In this document: piece by piece, positions 27,659-36,897 of the stretch
Numbering within the stretch: position 1 is the first letter of the stretch
How the letters are laid out: every line of letters starts with the position of its first letter
NCBI GenBank assembly: GCA_002711845.1
Contig: PASF01000011.1
Span: forward strand, 62,001 to 126,000
Direction: 5' to 3'
DNA: 64,000 nt
Source: Gammaproteobacteria bacterium
GTDB taxonomy: Bacteria > Pseudomonadota > Gammaproteobacteria > Pseudomonadales > Pseudohongiellaceae
Made by a program: the position numbers and the translations under genes
Notes under the pieces: model-generated
The model's database searches: none
What the model was told of the DNA's origin: nothing
What the model saw: only the letters and a program-made list of their open reading frames with translations

Positions 27659-28723
27659 TCAAAAATCGTAACTGACCGCGAGACTGCGCAAATCCTCAGC
27701 GTCCAGGTCGCCCCGCTGACAGGCGACCAGGTCGGACTTATCGAAGACATGTACCCGGTCCGGTCGTCGACCCTCGCCAGACTCCCAGCCCAGGCCGATC
27801 ATCATCAGACTCAGGTGCTCATCATCCGGAAGCGCGCGCAAACCCGACGCATAGTCACACACCACCCTGAACACCCGCGCCTCGAGCTGCGCCACACTCT
27901 GCTGCCATTGTGCCAGTCTCTCCGCTTCCAGGGCGGCGTTTTGTGCCTGCAGTATCTGCGCCTGTTCGGCGATCTGCGCGCGCAGAGCCGCCACCTCCAC
28001 CGCCAGCTGCTCGCGCGCCCGGGCCCAGCCTGCCTGTATCTCGTCACTGGGAATGGCATCGCTCTGCATCGCCCGGTCCCGGATATCCCGCCTCAGGGCC
28101 TCGGCCTCGGCCAGGCGTTGCGTGAGCTGGGTACGCAAGGTCTGCATCTGCTGATTCATGCGCGCCGTCGTGTCGGGGTCCAGCTCTCCCAGATTACTGA
28201 GGTTTTGCACCGATGCGGCCGCCGATGCCAGCGCCTGCTCTATGGCCGGCATATCCAGCAACGATGACAACTGCTGCATCTGCTCGCGATAGAACGCAGC
28301 GATTTCATCGCTACGCAGTGACATTGCCATGCTGTCACGCAGCGCATCAAAGTCAGGCCGGGACACCACACCACTGCTCATTAGGCTGCCCAATTGTGAC
28401 GACAATTCCTCAAGCGCACTGTTCAGTGTTTGCATACTGGCGCCATTGTGAAAACCCTGTAACGGGGTAATCAACTCCAGTACGATGCCCTGCCCGGCCA
28501 GGTAGTGTCCCTGCACATCGCCGGCACGAGGGCTGAATACCCCGCGGCGCTCGTTGAAGCCCAGGCTCTCCCGCATGACCCCACTGAAAACCTCGATACT
28601 GCGGCGCATCTCCTCAAGTTGACCGGCATCCGGATTTTGCGCCACGGCCGGCAGCGCCTGTGCGCTCAGGGCGGCAGCCAATACCATTGTGGCAGACCAT
28701 CTGTTTCTGCGGTGCATGCTCAT
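27659..28723 (-). CDS. Exported coiled-coil protein of the ECF sigma operon, function unknown
   Basis: 354 residues beginning with a signal peptide (hydrophobic 10-25, cleavage near PAVA-QNP). The mature part has a small globular region (about 30-110) and long amphipathic alpha-helical stretches rich in Ala, Gln and Glu. A predicted coiled coil lies at about 185-285 (LRAQIAEQAQILQAQNAALEAERL). Three cysteine-poor blocks follow, ending in LRSLAVSYDF. I do not recognise the family. It is the third gene after the ECF sigma factor and anti-sigma factor, 53 bp downstream on the same strand. It is therefore probably an envelope protein under that sigma factor's control. No catalytic motif is seen. 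Confidence 0.7.
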   Translation of the reverse strand: MSMHRRNRWSATMVLAAALSAQALPAVAQNPDAGQLEEMRRSIEVFSGVMRESLGFNERRGVFSPRAGDVQGHYLAGQGIVLELITPLQGFHNGASMQTLNSALEELSSQLGSLMSSGVVSRPDFDALRDSMAMSLRSDEIAAFYREQMQQLSSLLDMPAIEQALASAAASVQNLSNLGELDPDTTARMNQQMQTLRTQLTQRLAEAEALRRDIRDRAMQSDAIPSDEIQAGWARAREQLAVEVAALRAQIAEQAQILQAQNAALEAERLAQWQQSVAQLEARVFRVVCDYASGLRALPDDEHLSLMMIGLGWESGEGRRPDRVHVFDKSDLVACQRGDLDAEDLRSLAVSYDF

Positions 28724-28776
28724 AAGGTTTCCTCAATCATGTTGATAGCGCTCAGCGGCTGGCAGCCATGCCGGAT

Positions 28777-29442
28777 TCAGGGCAGATCACCCTGAAACTG
28801 CACATAGCTGGCAAGCTGCTGTACCGAATTGACGGTTTGGTAATCCCTGTCCAGCAACTGCTGAAAACCGGCTTCCATGCGCTGGATGTCCAGTTCACGC
28901 TGTTGCTCAAACCAGTCCACCAGCTGCACCAGGGTGTCCGCCGTATTGTCACCGAACTGCTGCAGAGCAGATTCCAGCATTTGCTGATTCTGTTGCTGTT
29001 GCAGGCTGGCCTGCGCTGCCATGTAGGCATCCAGCTGCGGCCATGACACGTTGCTCGCGTCACCACCAAAACTGAGCTGCCACCCCTGTTCCGACACATC
29101 CAGCCGGGTCTGCGTCAGAACTGCCACCGACAGCACCAGCGACGCCGCCAACGGCACCCAGCGGCCGGCATCCTTCCAGGACAGACGAGCATGGCGCCCG
29201 GGCAGCGGCGGGCGGTGCGCGGGTGCTGCCAGGGGCTGGGATTGGGCATGACTTCGCTCCCAGTCCGGCGCGGGTTCATGTTGCCAGCTCAGCAGCATCT
29301 CCTGCGCGGGTGCCAGCAAGGCCAGCTCGGCGCGGCAATCCGCGCATGCGGCCAGGTGCTGCTGCACCCTCTGGCGGGCTGAGGGTGACAGCCGGGTGTC
29401 AAAATGCTCAGCAACTATATCAGGGGTCTGGTGACAACTCAT
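28777..29442 (-). CDS. Zinc-finger anti-sigma factor
   Basis: 221 residues. The N-terminus carries the zinc anti-sigma signature H29-x3-C33-x2-C36 (QQHLAACADC). A proline-rich linker leads to one membrane helix at about 105-125, and then a C-terminal glutamine-rich helical part that should be periplasmic (QASLQQQQNQQMLESALQQ). Proteins of this design hold their cognate ECF sigma factor inactive at the membrane. Its start overlaps the sigma gene by 23 bp, a strong sign that the two are partners. The glutamine-rich sensor part is unusual and could interact with the coiled-coil protein encoded downstream. Confidence 0.85.
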   Translation of the reverse strand: MSCHQTPDIVAEHFDTRLSPSARQRVQQHLAACADCRAELALLAPAQEMLLSWQHEPAPDWERSHAQSQPLAAPAHRPPLPGRHARLSWKDAGRWVPLAASLVLSVAVLTQTRLDVSEQGWQLSFGGDASNVSWPQLDAYMAAQASLQQQQNQQMLESALQQFGDNTADTLVQLVDWFEQQRELDIQRMEAGFQQLLDRDYQTVNSVQQLASYVQFQGDLP

Positions 29443-29995
29443 GGTGTCCCTCCATCAGCGCTCTGAGTTTTTTCAGAGCTGAATAAAAGCGGGTTTTTGC
29501 CGTGTTCGCGGAGATGTCCTGCATCATGGCAATTTCATCAAAGGTCATGGACTGGAACACCTTTAACTCCAGTATCAGACGCTGCTCCGCGCTCAATGCC
29601 TGCAGCAGCCGATGCACACTGGCATTGCTTTCATCGGCCTGTGCCAGAGCCTGGGGCCCGATACTGACGCCATGATCGTCGGGCCAATCTGCCGGGTCAT
29701 CCGGCAGGCCCTGGTCCTTGACCGGATTGGCGCGGCGCCGGCGGGCAAGGTCCACAGCCTTGTTATGGGCAATCCGGAACAGCCAGCTGATGAACTGGGA
29801 TTCGCCGCGAAACCGCGACAGATTCCGGTATACGCCCAGGAAAACATCCTGCATCAGATCCAGTGCATCGTCCCGATTACCGGTCAGGCGCAGGCAGAAG
29901 TTGTATATTCGTCCTTCATAACGGCGCACAAGCGTCTCCCAGGCTTGCAGAGATCCGTCCAGGGCACTCGCGATCAACTCGTTGTCGTTTTCCAT
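29420..29995 (-). CDS. ECF-family RNA polymerase sigma factor
   Basis: 191 residues. Region 2 (about 25-90) includes the -10 recognition helix FLGVYRNLSRFRGESQFISWLFRIAHN. Region 4 (about 130-180) contains SAEQRLILELKVFQSMTFDEIAMMQDIS. These are the only two sigma domains, as in ECF factors. A longer frame runs up to 30181, but the ATG at 29995 begins the normal MENDNELIASAL start. The target regulon is unknown; the cognate anti-sigma and a secreted coiled-coil gene follow in one operon. Confidence 0.92.
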   Translation of the reverse strand: MENDNELIASALDGSLQAWETLVRRYEGRIYNFCLRLTGNRDDALDLMQDVFLGVYRNLSRFRGESQFISWLFRIAHNKAVDLARRRRANPVKDQGLPDDPADWPDDHGVSIGPQALAQADESNASVHRLLQALSAEQRLILELKVFQSMTFDEIAMMQDISANTAKTRFYSALKKLRALMEGHHELSPDP

Positions 29996-30205
29996 GATGT
30001 TGCTATCTTTGTCGCAGCAGCGGGCAAAAAAGTTTGTCAGCAGAGTTTGCCTGCGATCACCCGGAAAGGGAATCGGCTCGACAAGGGTTGATAAACGGAG
30101 ACAGGCGGAGAGGCGAAGAGGCGGAAAGTTGAAGACGTGACGCAGCCGACCGCTGCAGACAGGCACCCCGCTCGGGGTCATCCTGCCCGCAGCGCAGGCG
30201 CCAGA
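29996..30205. other. Gap between leuA and the ECF sigma gene
   Basis: 210 bp without a gene. It holds a purine-rich run with repeated AGGCGGAG-like units (about 30098-30126) and a small dyad ACCCCGCTCGGGGT at 30165-30178, 27 bases past the leuA stop. The dyad could end leuA transcription, but no T-run follows. An autoregulated ECF promoter would be expected here; I see only weak AAC-type -35 candidates. Confidence 0.4.
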
Positions 30206-31891
30206 TCAGGCGGCGTTGCGCTGCCTGGACTCCTCGATCAGCTGGCTGGCCGCACGCAACAACGCATTCAGCGATGAACTGACGATGTCACGGCTGATCG
30301 CAACGCCAGTATGTCGTTGCAGACCATTCTTCAATTGAATATAGGTGACCGCTTCCGCATCAGCACCCTGCCCCAGTGCGTGCTCGCCATACTCCATGAT
30401 TTCAAAATCAATGTCAGTGGCCTCTTTGATGGCCTCGACAAAAGCGTCCATGACACCGTCACCTTCGCCTTTGATGTCCAGTGACTGTTCAAAAACCTGC
30501 AGGCTGGCGGTGAATGTTTCGCGCTCCCCGGACTTGGCGAAATTGAAGCTGTCCAGTGTCACCGACTGCTGATCATGCAGGTAAGTGGCTTTGAACAGCG
30601 TCCAGATCTTGTCTGCCGCAATTTCCTGCCCGGTGGTTTCCGCTTCCTTCTGAATCACACGGCTGAAATCAATCTGCAGCCAGCGAGGCAGATTGAAACC
30701 AAACTTGCTCTGCAGCACGTAGGCAACACCGCCTTTGCCGGACTGACTGTTGACCCGGATCACATCCTGATAGGTACGGCCCAGGTCACGCGGGTCGATA
30801 GGCAGGTAAGCTATTTCCCAGGTACTGCCTTCCTGATACATATCAAGACATTTCTTGATAGCATCCTGATGACTGCCGGAAAATGCTGTGAACACCAGGT
30901 CACCCGAATACGGTTGCCGGGGATGGACATCAATCTGGGTGCAGGCCTTCACTACCGTGACAATCTTGTCCATATCACTGAAATCCAGTGTCGGATCAAT
31001 ACCCTGGCTGTACATGTTCATCGCCATGACCACGATATCCATGTTGCCCGTGCGCTCGCCGTTGCCCAGCAAGGTGCCTTCAACCCGGTCAGCGCCCGCC
31101 ATGACTGCCAGCTCGGCCGCCGCGACCGCGCAACCGCGATCGTTGTGGGTGTGCAGACTGACGACGACGGCATCGCGTCGATTGACGTGACGACAGAAAT
31201 ATTCGACCTGATCGGCAAACACATTGGGCGTGGACATTTCCACGGTCGCCGGCAGGTTGATGATGACCTTTCTGTCAGCCGTCGGCTGCCAGACGTCAAT
31301 CACGGCATTACACACCTCGACGGCAAAATCGACTTCCGTGCCGGTGAAACTTTCGGGTGAATACTGGAAATGCCATTCCGTTTCCGGGGCCTGCTCGGCA
31401 TGCTGTTTGACGACTTTTGCACCGGCCACGGCAATATCAATAATGCCCTGTTTGCCGGTCTTGAACACTTTTTCACGCTGCACGACCGAGGTGGAGTTGT
31501 AGACGTGAACAATGGCACGTTTGGCACCCTTGAGTGATTCATAGGTGCGGGCTATCAGTTCGGGTCGCGCCTGCGTCAATACCTGGATCGTCACGTCATC
31601 GGGGATCCGATCTTCCTCGATCAGGTAACGCACAAAATCGAAATCGGGCTGCGACGCGGCCGGAAAACCCACCTCGATTTCCTTGAAACCCACTTCAAGC
31701 AAGAGGTCGAACATCTGCTTCTTCTGGCTGACCGACATGGGCTCGATCAGTGCCTGGTTACCATCACGCAGATCCACACTGCACCACCGGGGAGCAACAC
31801 GGATCACCTGATCCGGCCAGGTACGGTCAGTCAGCGCCACGGGCGCAAACGGTACGTATTTTTGATGGTTGAAACGATGATGCTCGGACAT
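30206..31891 (-). CDS. leuA: 2-isopropylmalate synthase, long form
   Basis: 561 residues, the length of the longer LeuA type. It condenses acetyl-CoA with 2-oxoisovalerate in the first step of leucine synthesis. The N-terminal TIM barrel has RWCSVDLRDGNQALIEPM at about 35, with the metal aspartate, and SLHTHNDRGCAVA at about 240. The C-terminal LeuA regulatory domain (about 430-555) binds leucine for feedback inhibition. The frame continues upstream to 31942, but MSEHHRFNHQKYVPF with a GAGGG ribosome site is the better start. It is divergent from an Lrp-type regulator across 458 bp. leuC, leuD and leuB are not adjacent. Confidence 0.93.
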   Translation of the reverse strand: MSEHHRFNHQKYVPFAPVALTDRTWPDQVIRVAPRWCSVDLRDGNQALIEPMSVSQKKQMFDLLLEVGFKEIEVGFPAASQPDFDFVRYLIEEDRIPDDVTIQVLTQARPELIARTYESLKGAKRAIVHVYNSTSVVQREKVFKTGKQGIIDIAVAGAKVVKQHAEQAPETEWHFQYSPESFTGTEVDFAVEVCNAVIDVWQPTADRKVIINLPATVEMSTPNVFADQVEYFCRHVNRRDAVVVSLHTHNDRGCAVAAAELAVMAGADRVEGTLLGNGERTGNMDIVVMAMNMYSQGIDPTLDFSDMDKIVTVVKACTQIDVHPRQPYSGDLVFTAFSGSHQDAIKKCLDMYQEGSTWEIAYLPIDPRDLGRTYQDVIRVNSQSGKGGVAYVLQSKFGFNLPRWLQIDFSRVIQKEAETTGQEIAADKIWTLFKATYLHDQQSVTLDSFNFAKSGERETFTASLQVFEQSLDIKGEGDGVMDAFVEAIKEATDIDFEIMEYGEHALGQGADAEAVTYIQLKNGLQRHTGVAISRDIVSSSLNALLRAASQLIEESRQRNAA

Positions 31892-32349
31892 GCTGTTACC
31901 CTCTGTCTGGAACCGGTTTTCCTTGCCAACACTGGCTGTCATTTCGACTTGATCAACCTTATGGCCATCTCACTCATCGGCGATGATTGCGTGAGCCCTC
32001 TGGATTCCCTATCGTTTTTGGCGTCAGGGTGGCAGCTTCGGTCAAGTCCGCTGGGTAAGCGGTCGCCTGAAGTCTGGCCAAGTGGTGGTAACCGTGTCCA
32101 GATTGCTCAAGTTTGCAATGTCTTGCGATGACGTTTGGTCATGGCCTGGTGCTTCCCGGCGGTGACCTGCTGCATTGATCGGAGAGCAGATCGGCCCGGG
32201 CCATCAGGTTGATGCATAGAATAGGGAAAGCAGCGTAGTGATTCCACTCATAAATTGCGAATATATTGTTTATTTTTGACGCTTTTAACCATTACATGTA
32301 TATTAAATAGTGTATTTAACCACAACAAAGCATTTTACCGAGATATTAC
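31892..32349. promoter_or_regulatory. Long divergent leuA/lrp-like control region with possible leader ORF
   Basis: 458 bp between divergent starts. The part next to the regulator (about 32225-32349) is AT-rich. On the leuA strand, 32251-32204 encodes a 15-residue peptide (MSGITTLLSLFYAST) with three leucine codons close together, followed by a GGCCCGGGCC dyad. This could be a leader peptide for leucine attenuation, but I find no good ribosome site and no T-rich terminator between it and leuA. The remainder holds nothing else I can support. Confidence 0.35.
32276..32304 (+). promoter_or_regulatory. Sigma-70 promoter of the Lrp-type regulator gene
   Basis: TTGACG (32276-32281) and TATATT (32299-32304) are spaced by exactly 17 bases, giving a predicted start near 32311 and a leader of about 39 bases. 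Both boxes are close to consensus. Confidence 0.65.
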
Positions 32350-32823
32350 ATGGATCTGGACAAGCTCGACCGCCGCATTTTGCGCGAATTACAGCTGGAT
32401 GGCAGTATCACCAACGCCGAGCTGGCCGAGCGCGTGGGCCTGTCAGCGACACCGTGCGCCCGACGTGTCAAACGTATGCAGGAAGAAGGTCTTATCCAGG
32501 GCCAGGTGATTGTTCTCAACCCTTCACACCTGGGTCTCAAACTCAGCGCCCTGGTGCAGGTGAGCATGGACCGGCATACACCGGATCGCTTTGAGCGTTT
32601 TGAAGCCGAGATCCGCAAACATCCTGAAGTGACCGAATGCCTGCTGATCACCGGCCAGTCCGCCGACTATCAGCTCAAGGTGATTGTGCCGGATATGGAT
32701 GACTATCAGGAATTCCTGCTGAACACGCTGACCCGGATCGAAGGCGTGGCCGACGTGCATTCAAGTTTTATCCTGCGCAAAGTGCTGGACACCACGGCAC
32801 TGCCGCTCCACCACCTGCCGTAA
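32350..32823 (+). CDS. Lrp/AsnC-family transcription regulator
   Basis: 157 residues. The N-terminal helix-turn-helix (LDRRILRELQLDGSITNAELAERVGLSATPCARRVKRM, about 5-45) is followed by the RAM ligand-binding domain (about 65-150, with TECLLITGQSADYQLKV). Lrp-family proteins respond to amino acids, often leucine. Its position divergent from leuA suggests it controls leucine synthesis, which is inference. It converges on the LytTR response-regulator gene with a 15-bp gap. A good promoter lies at 32276-32304; the ribosome site is weak. Confidence 0.9.
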   Translation: MDLDKLDRRILRELQLDGSITNAELAERVGLSATPCARRVKRMQEEGLIQGQVIVLNPSHLGLKLSALVQVSMDRHTPDRFERFEAEIRKHPEVTECLLITGQSADYQLKVIVPDMDDYQEFLLNTLTRIEGVADVHSSFILRKVLDTTALPLHHLP

Positions 32824-32838
32824 AGGATACTTGAACGG

Positions 32839-33660
32839 TTAAAAAAAGTGTTTCACCTTGTCTTTGTAGGAGCGGCTCATTTTCAGCGAGGTGCCACAAC
32901 TTAGCGTCAGATGAAACTCTCCGTTAATGTGCGACGACACTTTCTCTACCCTGTCCAGATTGACAATGGTTGATCTGTGCACACGCTGAAACAGCGATGA
33001 ATCAAGCTGGGACTCCAGCTCTTTCATGGTAGTGCGCATGATATGCGTGTCACCTTTGACGTGCACACACATATAGTCACCCGCTGCATCAATCCAGTCG
33101 ATATCGCGTATGGGCACAAACGTCGTGGCGGCTCCATCCTTGATGGCCAGTTTCTCACAGGTTTCGACCGGGTTTTGACCGCTGCGCAGTAACTCCGCCA
33201 CAGCCTGCTCGGACTTGCCGGTCAGGCTGATAACGATATCCAGCAACAGCTTCTTCTCATCTTGGCCACGGTCGCTCTGCATACGCTGGCGCGCTTTGGC
33301 CACCGCCAGCTCGAGGCGTTCCAGCTCAATGGGTTTGAGCAGATAGTCCACCGCGTGGATCTCAAAGGCATTGACCGCGTATTCATCGTAGGCCGTGACA
33401 AAGATAATCAGCGGCATGTTGTCCTGCTGCAGTCTTTCAACCACCTCAAAACCTGTCATGCCGGGCATCTGTATATCCAGGAACACCAGATCCGGCGTCA
33501 GTTCGGCAATGGCCTGCAGTGCTTCACGGCCGTTCTGGCAATCCCGCAACACCTCGACATTCTCCAGTCCCTGCAAGCGCAGCGCCAACCCCTGGCGGGC
33601 CAGTGCCTCATCATCAACAACAATGGCTCGAATTGTCTGCTTTGAATCATCTTGTTTCAT
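32839..33660 (-). CDS. LytTR-type response regulator
   Basis: 273 residues. Receiver domain at about 10-130 with the phosphoacceptor D62 in LVFLDIQMPG, and VDYLLKPIE as the conserved lysine motif. The LytTR DNA-binding domain (about 170-273) carries RDIDWIDAAGDYMCVH and the typical QRVHRSTIVNLDRV. It overlaps the upstream histidine kinase gene by 14 bp, so the two make a LytS/LytR-type pair resembling AlgZ/AlgR. The target genes are not evident. Confidence 0.92.
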   Translation of the reverse strand: MKQDDSKQTIRAIVVDDEALARQGLALRLQGLENVEVLRDCQNGREALQAIAELTPDLVFLDIQMPGMTGFEVVERLQQDNMPLIIFVTAYDEYAVNAFEIHAVDYLLKPIELERLELAVAKARQRMQSDRGQDEKKLLLDIVISLTGKSEQAVAELLRSGQNPVETCEKLAIKDGAATTFVPIRDIDWIDAAGDYMCVHVKGDTHIMRTTMKELESQLDSSLFQRVHRSTIVNLDRVEKVSSHINGEFHLTLSCGTSLKMSRSYKDKVKHFF

Positions 33661-34717
33661 AAGGAATCATTACCATGACCTGAAAACCCCTGGGCTCGCG
33701 CTCTGACAGCACGAGACTGTGGGCATCTCCGTAAATTTCCTGCAGTCGGTCCCGGATATTCTTCAACCCCACACCAATCGAGGTCGGGTGACTGACAGAA
33801 CCTGGGCCGTCATCGGCCACTGTAATACAAAGCTGGTTATTATCGCACTTGCGGGCGCTGATCCAGATGGTACCGCCCTCTTCGCTGCGAGCAATTGCGT
33901 GTTTTATCGAATTCTCCACAAGCGGTTGCAGAATCATACTGGGCACCAGCGCCCTTTCAGTATCGGGTGCCAGGTCAACGTTGATACCCAGGCGCTCCTC
34001 GAACCGGACCTTCTCAATATCCAGATAGAGATTCAGTGAGCCCAGCTCATGATCCAGGTCTACCTTGTCCAGAGGATCATGTTCCAGCGAATAACGCAGA
34101 AACTTGCTAAGCCGGGTGACCATATTATTGGCCTGATCGGTTGACTGAACCAGAATCAGAGTGGAGATGGCGTTCAGGGTATTGAAAAGAAAGTGCGGAT
34201 TCAACTGATACCGCAGCATGCGCAATTGCGCTTCGTGCGCCAATGCTTCAGAGCGAAGACTTTTTTCCTTTTCATGCTGAAATAACTGATAGTACTTGAT
34301 ACAGAAATACAGCACGCTCCATATCAGCAGAATGGACATCGAGATAGGCACCATGCTGGTAAAGCTCACCCAGCCATACCCCGTCAGATCGACACTGGCA
34401 CCAAATTCAGAATCGGTAATCAGTACTTTTAACGGGCGCCAGGTCTGGGAGGCGATCCAGCATCCCAGCACCACCGCAACAATCCGCAGGAATACCATCT
34501 GTTCCCACACGGCGCGATACAGATAGCGCAGCCCGGTGGTCAGGATCATGCCTATGACAGCATCAAGCATGAATACGCTGATGCGCTCCAGCATGTATTC
34601 GGCCGGAACAAACGTCAGGTCGCGCAGCACCAGCAAGACCACCCAGGTGCCCCAGCCCAGAAGCTGGAACAACCAGAATTGCACTTCCCTGTGTATGGTC
34701 TGTGTGCGGCTGCTCAT
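33647..34717 (-). CDS. LytS/AlgZ-type sensor histidine kinase
   Basis: 356 residues. Four hydrophobic segments fill the first 145 residues. Then comes the His_kinase domain with the phosphorylated H175 in QLNPHFLFNTLN and an ATPase domain (LVENSIKHAI near 265, DDGPG near 305, GVGLKNIRDRL near 320). There is no separate periplasmic sensing domain, so the membrane part itself is probably the sensor. It lies between mdh (23 bp upstream on the same strand) and its overlapping response regulator. Confidence 0.9.
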   Translation of the reverse strand: MSSRTQTIHREVQFWLFQLLGWGTWVVLLVLRDLTFVPAEYMLERISVFMLDAVIGMILTTGLRYLYRAVWEQMVFLRIVAVVLGCWIASQTWRPLKVLITDSEFGASVDLTGYGWVSFTSMVPISMSILLIWSVLYFCIKYYQLFQHEKEKSLRSEALAHEAQLRMLRYQLNPHFLFNTLNAISTLILVQSTDQANNMVTRLSKFLRYSLEHDPLDKVDLDHELGSLNLYLDIEKVRFEERLGINVDLAPDTERALVPSMILQPLVENSIKHAIARSEEGGTIWISARKCDNNQLCITVADDGPGSVSHPTSIGVGLKNIRDRLQEIYGDAHSLVLSEREPRGFQVMVMIPYETR

Positions 34718-34740
34718 GGCTTGCTACATTTATACGTCCC

Positions 34741-35721
34741 TTACGGCAGCAGGTGCGCGACACCGTCGCGCTCTTCGCCCAGTTCTTTCTCGGTTTTGCT
34801 CATCAGGTCGCGGCTGAAGTCGTTGATGTCGAGTCCCTGCACAATGGTGTACTGGCCATTTTCACAGGTTACCGGGAACGAATAGATCAGCCCTTCGGCG
34901 ATACCGTAGCTGCCGTCACTGTGAATACCCATGCTGACGATCTTGCCGTGGGTGCCCAATGCCCAGTCACGCATGTGTTCGATGGCGGCATTGGCAGCCG
35001 AGGCAGCGCTGGACAAACCACGCGCCTTGATGATGGCGGCACCACGTTGCTGCACGTTGGGGATGAATGTGCTGGTCAGCCAGTCCTGATCAACCAGGTC
35101 GGTGGCTTTCTGGCCGGCAACGGTTGCGTGATGTACATCCGGGTATTGTGTCGCCGAATGGTTACCCCAGATGATCATGCCGTCAACATCGGTGCTGTGC
35201 TTACCGGTTTTATCGGCCAACTGCGCGATGGCGCGGTTGTGATCCAGACGGGTCATCGCAGTAAACTGGCCGGGTTTCAGGTCCGGTGCATTGCGATAGG
35301 CAATCAGCGCATTGGTGTTGGCCGGGTTGCCGACGACCAGCACTTTTACATCCCGGCTGGCGTGATCGTTGATGGCTTTGCCCTGTACTGAGAAAATGGC
35401 GGCATTGGCGGCCAGCAGATCCTTACGCTCCATGCCCGGACCGCGGGGACGTGCACCCACCAGCAGGCAGTAATCGGCGTCTTTGAAGGCTACATTGGGG
35501 TCGTCGCTCTGGACGATGCCCTGCACCAGCGGGAACGCGCAATCTTCCAGTTCCATGACCACGCCTTTCAATGCCTCCAGGGCGGGCGTGATTTCCAGCA
35601 GCTGCAGGATAACGGGCTGGTCTTTGCCCAGCATTTCACCTGATGCGATTCTGAACAACAATGAATAACTGATTTGCCCTGCTGCCCCGGTGACAGCGAC
35701 GCGAACGGGTGATTTTGCCAT
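34741..35721 (-). CDS. mdh: Malate dehydrogenase
   Basis: 326 residues of the LDH/MDH superfamily, in the group with an N-terminal [23 protein letters not shown] nucleotide-binding loop. It interconverts malate and oxaloacetate with NAD(H) in the TCA cycle. Substrate-binding arginines are in [15 protein letters not shown] and the catalytic histidine in [11 protein letters not shown]. It stands upstream of the LytS/LytR pair on the same strand and 66 bp after queA. Confidence 0.96.
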   Translation of the reverse strand: MAKSPVRVAVTGAAGQISYSLLFRIASGEMLGKDQPVILQLLEITPALEALKGVVMELEDCAFPLVQGIVQSDDPNVAFKDADYCLLVGARPRGPGMERKDLLAANAAIFSVQGKAINDHASRDVKVLVVGNPANTNALIAYRNAPDLKPGQFTAMTRLDHNRAIAQLADKTGKHSTDVDGMIIWGNHSATQYPDVHHATVAGQKATDLVDQDWLTSTFIPNVQQRGAAIIKARGLSSAASAANAAIEHMRDWALGTHGKIVSMGIHSDGSYGIAEGLIYSFPVTCENGQYTIVQGLDINDFSRDLMSKTEKELGEERDGVAHLLP

Positions 35722-35787
35722 GATAAAACCCTTATAAAGTCTAAGTTGGTGGTTATGCGTGGATAATTTAGGGGCCAGAGTATACCA

Positions 35788-36843
35788 CTACCGGATAAAC
35801 ATGGCATCGCCATAGCTGAAGAAGCGGTAGCGCTGATCTATGGCCTGCTGATACGCGGCCATGACATGCTCACGTCCGGCAAACGCGCTGATCAGCATCA
35901 TCAGCGTTGAACGCGGCAGGTGGAAGTTGGTAATCATGGCATCCACCACCTGGAACTGATAGCCCGGATAGATGAATATATCGGTTTCACCTTCATAGGG
36001 CTGAATCGCAGCCTCCGCGGTATCGCCGACCTTCATGGCCGCAGACTCCAGACTTCGGACCGACGTTGTCCCCACCGCGATCACGCGTCCTCCGCGCTGA
36101 CGGCAGGCTTCCACCTGGGCGCACACCGGCGCCGACACCTGTATCCATTCGCTGTGCATTTTGTGGTCCTGCACGTCATCAACGCGCACCGGCTGAAAGG
36201 TGCCAGAACCGACATGCAGAGTCACAAATGCCATTTCAACCGATTTCTCGCGCAGCTCATTGAGCAGGGTTTCATCAAAGTGCAGGCCAGCGGTGGGCGC
36301 CGCCACCGCGCCGGGATTCCGGGCATACACGGTCTGATAGCGGCTCTGATCCAGGGATTCATCCTGTCGATCGATATAGGTGGGCAGCGGCATGTGGCCC
36401 ACCCTGGTGAGCGCATCAAGCAACGGCTCTTCGCAGAAGAAGCGCAAGTGGAAGAAACTGTCCTTGCGACCCAGGATCTCGGCTTCCAGAACATATTCAC
36501 CGCACGGAGAACTCAGCGACAGGTGTAAACCGACTCGTCGTGCATTGCTGGCCTTGACATGCGCAATGGCCTCGTTGGCAGACATCAGGCGCTCGATCAG
36601 TACTTCCACCAGGCCACCGGTATCGCTGCGTTTACCCAGCAACCTGGCAGGCAGGACCCGGGTATCATTAAACACCAGCAAGTCACGGGCAGTGATCATC
36701 TGCGCGAGATCACTGAAAACATGATGCGAGACCGCACCGGTGCTGCGATCCAGGCACAGCAAACGGCTGCTGCTGCGACTGGCCAGCGGATAATGGGCGA
36801 TCAGCTGTTCGGGCAGCTGGTAGTCAAAGTCGGATAATTTCAT
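35788..36843 (-). CDS. queA: S-adenosylmethionine:tRNA ribosyltransferase-isomerase
   Basis: 351 residues, the family length. It transfers and isomerises the ribosyl part of SAM to 7-aminomethyl-deazaguanine in tRNA, giving epoxyqueuosine. Family marks: MKLSDFDYQLPEQLIAHYP at the N-terminus, DLLVFNDTRVLPARLLG at about 52, AAPTAGLHFDE at about 180, and TNFHLPRSTLMML at about 305. tgt and yajC, its common neighbours, are absent here. Confidence 0.96.
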   Translation of the reverse strand: MKLSDFDYQLPEQLIAHYPLASRSSSRLLCLDRSTGAVSHHVFSDLAQMITARDLLVFNDTRVLPARLLGKRSDTGGLVEVLIERLMSANEAIAHVKASNARRVGLHLSLSSPCGEYVLEAEILGRKDSFFHLRFFCEEPLLDALTRVGHMPLPTYIDRQDESLDQSRYQTVYARNPGAVAAPTAGLHFDETLLNELREKSVEMAFVTLHVGSGTFQPVRVDDVQDHKMHSEWIQVSAPVCAQVEACRQRGGRVIAVGTTSVRSLESAAMKVGDTAEAAIQPYEGETDIFIYPGYQFQVVDAMITNFHLPRSTLMMLISAFAGREHVMAAYQQAIDQRYRFFSYGDAMFIR

Positions 36844-36897
36844 AAGGCGGGCAAGTTTGCCCGAAAGCGGGCAATTGGTCTACCGCTACGTCAGCCA

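Noticed and set aside
30165-30178. ACCCCG/CGGGGT dyad after leuA as a rho-independent terminator
   Set aside because: The loop is only 2-4 bases and no T-run follows on the leuA strand; kept only as a note in the gap entry.
29996-30205. ECF-type autoregulated promoter before the sigma gene
   Set aside because: Only loose AAC-containing -35 candidates exist and no convincing -10 partner at a fixed distance was found.
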